The notes under the pieces are model-generated. The model did not search any database and was not told the DNA's origin. It was given only the letters and a program-made list of their open reading frames with translations. From Silvanigrellales bacterium (GTDB lineage Bacteria > Bdellovibrionota_B > Oligoflexia > Silvanigrellales > Silvanigrellaceae), in assembly GCA_028285285.1 (NCBI GenBank), contig JANQPW010000221.1, positions 1 to 5,384 of the forward strand: a stretch of 5,384 nucleotides of DNA, given 5' to 3'. Below are positions 1 through 5,384 of the stretch, in pieces. Numbering within the stretch: the first letter of the stretch is position 1; each line of letters begins with the position of its first letter. The translations under genes and the position numbers were made by a program.

Positions 1-2181
1 ATAGATCGTCACGGGCTCATTCTTGCCCTTCACCTTGAGCATGTCGATCTCTCGCAGCAGAAATTTCTCTGGGTTCTTCAAGTGTGCGCGTGTGAATTCA
101 GAAATCAAAATGCGCGTTCCGTACTCTTTGTTGATGCCCTCCAGTCGGGCTCCAAGGTTCACAGAGTCGCCGAGCACGGTGTAGTCGAAGCGTTGATCGC
201 TGCCCATGTTCCCCACAACCATAGGGCCTGTGTTCAAACCAATTCCGATATCAATGAGCGGCATTCCCTCCGCTTTCCACTTGGGCTGGAGCTCCGTGAG
301 GGAGTCCAGCATTTTGAGGCTTGCGGTCAGGGCTCGGTCGGCGTGATCTTCGAGGGGGATGGGTGCACCCCACACCGCCATGATGGCGTCGCCAATGTAC
401 TTGTCGAGCAGACCGGCTGATTCCATGATGTGGCCGGTCATGGGCGTGAAGTACTCGTTGAGAAGTGCTGTGAGAGCTTCAGGGCTGAGGGTTTCACTGA
501 TTGTCGTGAATCCACGTACGTCTGAAAAGAACACTGTGAGGTCTTTTTTCTGACCCCCCAGCTGCAGTTGGTCTGGATTCTCCATGAGATCGCTGATCAC
601 CGCTGGGTTGAGATAGTGTTGGAACGCGTTCTTGATTTTCTTCTTTTCGCGTTCCTCTGTGAAGAATTTGAACAGGGTCACACCAAAATAGATGCTCACG
701 TTCTGAATATAAACCATACCTATGTAGAACCAGTGGCCGTTGCCAAACAGGTAAACTCTGTCGAAGAAAAAGAAACCGACCATAAAAGTCACTAGGGCAA
801 TTGCTGAGGTCACGGCGGATGTGAACTTCAGGAGAATGGAAAAGAGCAAACCGGAAATGAGGAGCATGGCCAGTTCAATCGGAAAGGCCTCGAGGGGGCG
901 CTTGATGAAGTTCTCAGAGAGAATGTTCTCGAGCACAGCCGCATGGTGATTCACCCCATCGATGGTTTCGCTGAAGGGAGAGGGTCTTTGGTCGTTCATA
1001 CCCGTTGCTGTTGCGCCGAAAAGCAGAATGCGAGGCATTTTGAGATCTTCAGGAAACTCATTGTTGTAAGCATCGGCCAAGCTAATGTTGGGAAAGACAA
1101 ACTCGTCGCCGTAGTGATTGAGGAGCAGGCGCCCTGAGCCGTCGAGAGTCACAGGAATGCGAATGGGCTCGGCTTCGCCGTTGGGGTCCATCAGCTGGAT
1201 GGAGTTGATGCCGGCGTCATCAAATTCAACAAGCGGAACACGATTGAGGTATTCCGTGGCCACCTTCAGGGGCAGGCTTGGCAGCAGCATGGGATCCGCG
1301 GCAGGCTGCAGCTCGGGGTCGAGGGGCAAAAGAGCTTGCACCAGCGTTGCCCTTCTGATGATGCCATCGGGGTCTGGGTTGTTGGAAAAGAACCCTTGGT
1401 GGAGGCTTTCACCGGCCACAACTTCGGTGTTGGCAAGGGCTCCTGGGTAAATCAGTTCGGGGTAGTCCGCCAGTGATTTCTGTGGAGGAAAAGACACGAA
1501 ATCAAGCGATGAGTTTTGTACTTTGAGAGCTTGCGAGAGCCAGTCGTAGTTGAAGTCGGCAATGCTCTGTGCCTGAGGATCGTAGAGCATTTTCGCACCG
1601 AGGAAGAAAAACCCCTGCACGATTTGACCAAATTCTTGGATACCCTCGGCAAAGTCCATATCTCCCTGAGAGGCCACAAACAGTTGGTTCATTTCTTCGT
1701 TGAATGTTTCGAAGTCAAAGGAGTTGTTGCCCGCGCTGCGCTCAATAGCGTATTGGATTCCCTCCACCGATTCGTCAAGATAGGGTCGTTCGTCTTCAGA
1801 GAACACGGCATCGAAGCCGATCCATTCCACACCAGCACTTTTGAGATTTTGCATGGCCTGGCGGTAAATACTTCTGGGAAAAGGCCAGCGGCCAAACTGA
1901 GAGACACTTTTTTCGTCTGCCGCCAAGATGCCGATTTCTCCAGAGACGGGGCGCTGGCCGCGAATCTGGAAGCGGACGTCGTAGAGGGCTCGTTCAAGCA
2001 CTCCCACCCAGTCGAGTGGAGCATCGGCCCCTTTGGGAAGTTGGTAGTGCCTAAAGAGAGAAAAAATACAGAAGAAGATGATAGCCAAGCCAATCTTGGC
2101 TGGGCTGGGCATGACGAGGCTGAGAAGCCTGCTCACAAGAACCGAGGGTTGCTTTTCGGGCGGTTTCTTGGCCTCCGACAT
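1..2181 (-). CDS. CHASE2-domain class III adenylate cyclase, membrane-bound, C-terminus cut by window edge
   Basis: This gene encodes an integral membrane enzyme that should make cAMP and PPi from ATP in response to an extracytoplasmic signal. The 727 visible codons are open to the window edge, so the last few to tens of residues are missing. Residues 1-28 are a short cytoplasmic tail, and 29-43 (KIGLAIIFFCIFSLF, from K29) form a membrane segment. CHASE2 spans about 50-425, with hallmarks GRWPFPRS (97-104), FDAVFSE (123-129), NPDPDGIIRR (268-277) and GATATG (389-394). Three hydrophobic segments follow (about 433-453, 456-473, 486-507). A charged linker ending in HYLNPAVISDL leads to the cyclase domain from about 545. 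The catalytic set is complete: metal aspartates D554 (FFSDVRGFT) and D598 (YIGDAIMAVWG), K594 and T668 for adenine recognition, and N675 and R679 (VNLGAR) for the transition state. The Lys/Thr pair favours ATP over GTP, by family knowledge. The start ATG has a good ribosome site 8 nt upstream. The gene lies 93 nt downstream of ppdK on the same strand. The signal sensed is unknown. Confidence 0.93.
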   Translation of the reverse strand, partial: MSEAKKPPEKQPSVLVSRLLSLVMPSPAKIGLAIIFFCIFSLFRHYQLPKGADAPLDWVGVLERALYDVRFQIRGQRPVSGEIGILAADEKSVSQFGRWPFPRSIYRQAMQNLKSAGVEWIGFDAVFSEDERPYLDESVEGIQYAIERSAGNNSFDFETFNEEMNQLFVASQGDMDFAEGIQEFGQIVQGFFFLGAKMLYDPQAQSIADFNYDWLSQALKVQNSSLDFVSFPPQKSLADYPELIYPGALANTEVVAGESLHQGFFSNNPDPDGIIRRATLVQALLPLDPELQPAADPMLLPSLPLKVATEYLNRVPLVEFDDAGINSIQLMDPNGEAEPIRIPVTLDGSGRLLLNHYGDEFVFPNISLADAYNNEFPEDLKMPRILLFGATATGMNDQRPSPFSETIDGVNHHAAVLENILSENFIKRPLEAFPIELAMLLISGLLFSILLKFTSAVTSAIALVTFMVGFFFFDRVYLFGNGHWFYIGMVYIQNVSIYFGVTLFKFFTEEREKKKIKNAFQHYLNPAVISDLMENPDQLQLGGQKKDLTVFFSDVRGFTTISETLSPEALTALLNEYFTPMTGHIMESAGLLDKYIGDAIMAVWGAPIPLEDHADRALTASLKMLDSLTELQPKWKAEGMPLIDIGIGLNTGPMVVGNMGSDQRFDYTVLGDSVNLGARLEGINKEYGTRILISEFTRAHLKNPEKFLLREIDMLKVKGKNEPVTIY

Positions 2182-2274
2182 GGGCGAGATCCTCTCTTTG
2201 GGGTTTCGAGGAATATCGGAGCCCTGTGAGAATCTTGAGGAGAGAGAGACTAAATTTAATTTTCTCTTTTAATT
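2182..2274 (-). other. 93-nt AT-rich spacer between ppdK and cyclase, with a 9-nt direct repeat
   Basis: The half next to ppdK is almost pure A/T. It holds two copies of TTTAATTTT (plus-strand reading, 2255-2263 and 2268-2276) separated by CTCT; the second copy runs into the ppdK stop codon. On the minus strand only a weak five-pair AGAGA/TCTCT stem is possible, and no run of T follows it, so I do not call an intrinsic terminator. No convincing -35/-10 pair was found. The simplest reading is that the cyclase gene is read through from ppdK, but an independent weak promoter in the AT-rich part cannot be excluded. Confidence 0.45.
2190..2197 (-). promoter_or_regulatory. Ribosome binding site of the cyclase gene
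   Basis: On the minus strand this reads AGAGAGGA, a good Shine-Dalgarno match, ending 8 nt before the ATG at 2181. It supports that start over the internal ATG at codon 24 (VMPSP), which would cut away most of the N-terminal tail just before the first membrane segment. Confidence 0.7.
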
Positions 2275-4917
2275 TTAGTGATTTTTACGACTCAGCAGAG
2301 CAGCCTGGGCCGTGGCCAATTGGGCGATAGGAACGCGAAAGGGAGAGCAGCTCACATAGCTGAGCTGGAGTTCCTGCAGAAAGCGGATAGATTCGGGATC
2401 GCCGGCTTGCTCTCCACAAATTCCTATCTTCAAATCGCCTTTGGTCTCACGACCCAGTTTGGTTGTCATCTTCAAGAGTTTTCCAACGCCTGAAGCGTCG
2501 ATTTTTGAAAAGGGATCGATGGGTAAAATGGCTTCTTTTTCATAGACTCTCAGAAAGGAAGCGCTGTCGTCGCGGCTGAATCCAAAGGTGGTTTGTGTCA
2601 GATCATTTGTTCCGAAGCTGAAGAAATCGGCGTGGTTCGCAATTTCATCTGCTGTGAGTGCAGCGCGGGGCACTTCAATCATGGTGCCGAAGGGAACAAC
2701 TTGATCGTTCAGGCCCTCCTGGCTGAGTTCTTCTTTGCACACCGACTCGAGCCGGTCTCGAAGCCACTTCAGCTCCGAGGCTAAACCCACAAGTGGAATC
2801 ATGATTTCGGGAAGGGGTTGTCCACCTTTTTTTCGGCAGTTCACCGTGGCTCGAGTGATGGCTCGAACCTGCATTTCATAAATAGCGGGTTGAGTGATAC
2901 CCAAGCGACAGCCTCGGTGACCCAGCATGGGGTTTTGTTCAGCGAGCTGACCAATGCGATCGCGAAGATCACCTTCAGATGTTCCGAAGAGTTCAGCAAG
3001 GTGCGACAGATCTTCCTGTGGGTGGGGAAGGAACTCGTGCAGCGGTGGATCGAGCAACCGAATGGTCACGGGGTATCCGCTCATGGTTTCGAGAAGCTGT
3101 TCAAAGTCTCCCTGCTGGTGAGGCAGAAGGCGGTCGAGGGCGCTTGTTCTTTCGTCGTTGTTCTTTGCCAAAATCATTTGTCGCACAAGCGGCAGACGAT
3201 CTTCATCAAAAAACATGTGCTCCGTGCGGCACAGGCCAATGCCCTGCGCACCAAAAGAGCGCGCTGTTTTGGCATCACTTGGCGTGTCCGCATTGGCCCT
3301 GACTCGCATGTCTTGGGTTTCTTGTGACCATGCGAGGAGGGTTTTGATGTCTTCTCCCAGGCTGGCTTGTTGGGTGGCAACTTTTCCCAGCATCACTTCT
3401 CCGGTTGAGCCTTCAAGTGTGATCCAATCTCCCTCTTTGAGCTCGTGGCTTCCGAGCATCATGGATTTTTTTGCCACAGAAATGCGCATGGAGCTGCAGC
3501 CGGCCACGCAAGTTTTTCCCATTTGTCTGGCCACAACGGCTGCGTGTGAGGTCATACCGCCCCTGGCTGTGAGAAAGCCCTTCGAAGCATGCATTCCCCC
3601 AATGTCTTCTGGAGAGGTCTCTTCTCGAACAAGAATGACGTCTTCACCACGTGTGGCCCATATTTCGGCTTCTGCTGCCGTGAACACAACCTTTCCGGCC
3701 ACAGCACCTGGAGAGGCCGGCAGGCCTCTGGCGAGAACCTGGCGGTGCGCACGGGGGTCAAGTGTGGGGTGCAGCAGTCTTTCCAGCTCATCGGCGTTCA
3801 CTCTGAGCAGAGCTTCCTCTCGTGTGAGAATCCCTTCTTCAACAAAAGACGTCGCGATTTTGAGTGCAGCCGCTGTTGTTCGTTTTGCATTGCGTGTTTG
3901 CAACAAATAGAGCGACTCTTCTTGAATTGTGAATTCAATGTCTTGAACATCACCGTAGTGTCGCTCTAATTTATGTCTCACTTCTTCAAGCTGGGCATAG
4001 GCGGCGGGAAGCTCTTCTTGAAGCGAGGGGAGAGGTCGGGGTGTGCGCACACCAGCCACAACATCTTCGCCTTGGGCGTTGATGAGGTATTCACCGTAGA
4101 AAGAGTTTTCACCTGTTGAGGGGTTGCGCGTGAAGCACACGCCTGTGCCAGAGGTGGGGCCCATGTTTCCATAGACCATCGTGCAAATGTTGACAGCCGT
4201 ACCCCAGTCGTCTGGAATTTTGTGTATCTCACGGTACTTTTTCGCTCGAGCACTTCCCCAGCTCTGAAACACGGCAGAGATGGCGCTCCAAAGCTGTTCT
4301 TTTGGATCTTGGGGAAATTTTCGGCTTGTTTCTTTTTCATAGATCTCTTGAAAAGAGGTCACAACATTCTGGAGCTGGTCGGCATTCAGATCAGAGTCCT
4401 CTTTCACACCCGCTTTAGTTTTCTGTTCCGTGAGAAGGTCTTCAAACAGATGGCGATCAACGCCATCCACAACGGTGGCAAACATCTCAATGAAGCGTCG
4501 GTAAGTGTCGAGCGCAAAACGGAGGTTGTCAGTGAGACGGCCCAGGCCGGCGCAGGTTTCATCATTCATGCCGAGGTTGAGAATGGTGTCCATCATGCCC
4601 GGCATAGATGCCCGTGCACCAGAGCGCACACTCACAAGAAGAGGCTTCTCAGGAGAACCAAAGGTGGCGTCCATGATTTGCCCAAGCTTGTCGATGGCTT
4701 GCGAAACCTCTTTTTTGAGACTTTCGTCGAGTGCGTCTCCCGATCGCGCGAAATGAAGGCACTCGTTGGTGGGAATGGTGAAACCGGGAGGAACTGGAAG
4801 GCCGAGGTTCGACATCTCCGCTAAGTTGGCGCCCTTGCCACCCAGGAGATCTCTCATTGAGGCGTTTCCGTCGGCAGCATTCTTTTGAAACAAATAGACT
4901 CTCTTTGTGGGTGTCAT
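2275..4917 (-). CDS. ppdK: Pyruvate, phosphate dikinase (PPDK), complete
   Basis: This cytoplasmic enzyme reversibly converts pyruvate + ATP + Pi to PEP + AMP + PPi through a phosphohistidine carried on a swivelling domain. It serves gluconeogenesis or PPi-dependent glycolysis. At 880 residues it is full length for the family (about 870-910). The N-terminal ATP-grasp domain (about 18-360) has LLGGKGANLAEM with K28, VSVRSGARASMPGMMDT with R98, GTGVCFTRNP (257-266), E328 in DIEF, and Q340/R342 in LLQTRNAKRT. The central phosphohistidine domain (about 420-505) has GGMTSHAAVVAR with catalytic H458 and T456, the residue that PPDK regulatory protein phosphorylates in the family. The C-terminal PEP/pyruvate TIM barrel (about 520-875) has R564 (GLCRTEHMFF), R620 (TIRLLDPP), E748 (MIEVPRAAL), N771 (SFGTNDLTQ) and the proton-donor cysteine C834 (ICGEQAGDP). 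These sit at a constant +3 offset from the Clostridium symbiosum numbering I recall. The start is fixed by the family N-terminus and by GAGAGGGG 10 nt upstream. The Cys motif is CGEQAG where CGEHGG is commoner. No regulatory-protein gene is in the window. Confidence 0.98.
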   Translation of the reverse strand: MTPTKRVYLFQKNAADGNASMRDLLGGKGANLAEMSNLGLPVPPGFTIPTNECLHFARSGDALDESLKKEVSQAIDKLGQIMDATFGSPEKPLLVSVRSGARASMPGMMDTILNLGMNDETCAGLGRLTDNLRFALDTYRRFIEMFATVVDGVDRHLFEDLLTEQKTKAGVKEDSDLNADQLQNVVTSFQEIYEKETSRKFPQDPKEQLWSAISAVFQSWGSARAKKYREIHKIPDDWGTAVNICTMVYGNMGPTSGTGVCFTRNPSTGENSFYGEYLINAQGEDVVAGVRTPRPLPSLQEELPAAYAQLEEVRHKLERHYGDVQDIEFTIQEESLYLLQTRNAKRTTAAALKIATSFVEEGILTREEALLRVNADELERLLHPTLDPRAHRQVLARGLPASPGAVAGKVVFTAAEAEIWATRGEDVILVREETSPEDIGGMHASKGFLTARGGMTSHAAVVARQMGKTCVAGCSSMRISVAKKSMMLGSHELKEGDWITLEGSTGEVMLGKVATQQASLGEDIKTLLAWSQETQDMRVRANADTPSDAKTARSFGAQGIGLCRTEHMFFDEDRLPLVRQMILAKNNDERTSALDRLLPHQQGDFEQLLETMSGYPVTIRLLDPPLHEFLPHPQEDLSHLAELFGTSEGDLRDRIGQLAEQNPMLGHRGCRLGITQPAIYEMQVRAITRATVNCRKKGGQPLPEIMIPLVGLASELKWLRDRLESVCKEELSQEGLNDQVVPFGTMIEVPRAALTADEIANHADFFSFGTNDLTQTTFGFSRDDSASFLRVYEKEAILPIDPFSKIDASGVGKLLKMTTKLGRETKGDLKIGICGEQAGDPESIRFLQELQLSYVSCSPFRVPIAQLATAQAALLSRKNH

Positions 4918-4927
4918 CGTGTTTTCG

Positions 4928-4935
4928 CCCCTCTC
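4928..4935 (-). promoter_or_regulatory. Ribosome binding site of ppdK
   Basis: The minus strand reads GAGAGGGG here, 10 nt before the ATG at 4917. It is a purine-rich partial match to the Shine-Dalgarno consensus at slightly long spacing, and it fits the start set by the conserved PPDK N-terminus. Confidence 0.55.
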
Positions 4936-4945
4936 GCCGTTTTAG

Positions 4946-4974
4946 TTAAATGTATTGTTAACATTTAATAAATG
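4946..4974. repeat. Nested inverted repeats with three TAAATG half-sites; possible operator
   Basis: TTAAATGT (4946-4953) and ACATTTAA (4961-4968) are perfect 8-bp inverted arms around a 7-nt spacer. The right arm also pairs with a third half-site: CATTTA (4962-4967), one A, then TAAATG (4969-4974). The same 6-mer is therefore present three times in alternating orientation within 29 bp. The block lies in the divergent ppdK/prfA spacer and overlaps candidate promoter elements in both directions, as expected of an operator bound by a dimeric regulator. The AT-rich context raises the chance of coincidence, and no known regulator site was recognised. Confidence 0.45.
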
Positions 4975-4977
4975 CAA
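4949..4977 (-). promoter_or_regulatory. Candidate ppdK promoter
   Basis: On the minus strand TTGCAT (4977-4972) is followed after 17 nt by TACATT (4954-4949). The -10 matches 4 of 6 consensus positions and the -35 only 3 of 6, so support comes mainly from the ideal spacing and the location. Transcription would start near 4942 and leave a leader of about 25 nt. The inverted repeat at 4946-4968 covers the -10 and most of the spacer, which would suit repression. Confidence 0.3.
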
Positions 4978-4988
4978 CTGTCTATAAA
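4958..4988 (+). promoter_or_regulatory. Candidate prfA promoter
   Basis: TTAACA (4958-4963) and TATAAA (4983-4988) each match the sigma-70 consensus at 5 of 6 positions. The 19-nt spacing is longer than the usual 16-18, so the call is tentative. It would give prfA a leader of about 155 nt. Its -35 lies inside the inverted repeat, so a protein bound there could affect both directions. Other TA-rich -10-like words (for example TATATT at 4997-5002) lack a -35 at good distance. Confidence 0.3.
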
Positions 4989-5129
4989 TATATAGATATA
5001 TTCACTTTCTTTGGGTTCCTGATCGGCTCCATGCTCTCATGTTTTCCAAAAGGGTGAAAGCGGCCAGTGAAAAACACACAATTGCTGTTGCACAGCTCGG
5101 CAATGATATATGGTGGAGAACCTGAGAAG

Positions 5130-5139
5130 AAGGAAGAAG
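5130..5139 (+). promoter_or_regulatory. Purine-rich ribosome-binding segment before prfA
   Basis: AAGGAAGAAG includes AAGGA, but this lies 13 nt before the ATG at 5148 and only 4 nt before an in-frame GTG at 5139. Neither spacing is ideal. It supports initiation in this small area rather than at the upstream in-frame ATG at 5103, which has no good Shine-Dalgarno sequence. Confidence 0.4.
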
Positions 5140-5147
5140 TGCCGCGA

Positions 5148-5384
5148 ATGCTAGATGAACTGTCCCGAATTGAACGCCGTTTTCTTGAAATAGAAAACCT
5201 CCTCTCCACGCAAGAAGTGGCTGCGGATCCCCTTGAGTACCGTAAGCTGTCGCAAGAGCGGGCGGAGCTTGAAGAGGCCGTGACTCTGTTCCGACGAAGA
5301 AAGAAGCTTCAAGCGGAGCGGGAGGGTGCACAAGAGCTGGCCTCTTCGGAGGAAGGGGAAATGGCTGACTTGGCCCGTGAAGAA
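5148..5384 (+). CDS. prfA: Peptide chain release factor 1 (RF1), N-terminal fragment cut by window edge
   Basis: RF1 is a cytoplasmic protein that recognises UAA and UAG in the ribosomal A site and triggers release of the finished peptide. Only 79 residues are visible, all from the helical N-terminal domain. The PxT anticodon-like motif and the catalytic GGQ lie beyond the window. Assignment rests on the RF1-type pattern: MLDELSRIERRFLEIENLL, then YRKLSQERAELEEAV and SSEEGEMADLAREE. These line up with the Bacillus RF1 N-terminus (MFDRLQSVEDRYEKLNELLS, from memory) and not with the longer RF2 N-terminus. That alignment also favours the ATG at 5148. The frame stays open upstream to a stop at 5055-5057, with other possible starts at 5103 (ATG) and 5139 (GTG). 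It is divergent from ppdK. Genes that often follow prfA, such as prmC, would lie to the right, outside the window. Confidence 0.88.
   Translation, partial: MLDELSRIERRFLEIENLLSTQEVAADPLEYRKLSQERAELEEAVTLFRRRKKLQAEREGAQELASSEEGEMADLAREE

Noticed and set aside
1516..2229. Plus-strand open frame of 237 codons over the N-terminal half of the cyclase gene
   Set aside because: It is antisense to a strongly recognisable CHASE2 domain, its translation shows no known domain, and it has no evident ribosome site. It is a shadow of the real gene.
2230..2274. Possible intrinsic terminator after ppdK
   Set aside because: Only a five-pair AGAGA/TCTCT stem with an AT-rich loop forms, and no T tract follows on the minus strand.
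3158..3910. Plus-strand open frame of 250 codons over ppdK, and similar ones at 2818-3327, 3589-3969 and 4222-4824
   Set aside because: All lie opposite conserved PPDK catalytic segments. Their Ser/Arg-rich or low-complexity translations are typical of antisense frames.
4946..4968. CRP or FNR binding site in the divergent spacer
   Set aside because: The palindrome core TGT-N7-ACA does not have the arm sequence or spacing of either consensus.
4981..5003. TA-rich stretch resembling a short repeat or att-like site
   Set aside because: It is low-complexity TA sequence with no matching copy elsewhere in the window and no integrase or mobile gene nearby. It is better explained as promoter-region AT richness.
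4982..5333. Minus-strand open frames of 60-109 codons overlapping the prfA start and its upstream region
   Set aside because: They are antisense to the RF1 N-terminus, mutually overlapping, and without recognisable domains or convincing starts.

Overview
The window is an ordinary-looking bacterial chromosomal segment with intermediate base composition, roughly half G+C by eye. It contains three genes: two transcribed leftwards and one diverging to the right. I see no mobile element, CRISPR array, tRNA, rRNA or phage gene. A CHASE2-type class III nucleotide cyclase beside a PPi-dependent glycolytic/gluconeogenic enzyme suits a Gram-negative, deltaproteobacterial or Bdellovibrio-like lineage. 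That placement is an inference from gene families and is weak.

Layout, left to right. Positions 1-2181 (minus) encode a membrane-bound CHASE2-class III adenylate cyclase of at least 727 residues, whose last few residues run off the left edge. Positions 2182-2274 are a 93-nt AT-rich gap. Positions 2275-4917 (minus) encode a complete 880-residue pyruvate, phosphate dikinase (ppdK) with every catalytic residue I could place. Positions 4918-5147 are a divergent intergenic control region with a very AT-rich core (about 4941-5003) that carries nested inverted repeats and candidate promoters for both directions. Positions 5148-5384 (plus) encode the N-terminal 79 residues of peptide chain release factor 1 (prfA), cut by the right edge.

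How they may work together. ppdK and the cyclase share a strand and are close enough to be cotranscribed from the control region, with ppdK first. PPDK interconverts pyruvate + ATP + Pi and PEP + AMP + PPi. The cyclase is built to sense something outside the cytoplasmic membrane and make cAMP inside. Both enzymes sit around the ATP/AMP/PPi pool, but a shared pathway is only a hypothesis. prfA is housekeeping translation termination and shares only the divergent control region.

No convincing new biological system is visible. The points most worth checking are the nested inverted repeat between ppdK and prfA, the ppdK-cyclase pairing, the inserted stretch in the CHASE2 sensor, and the uncertain prfA start.
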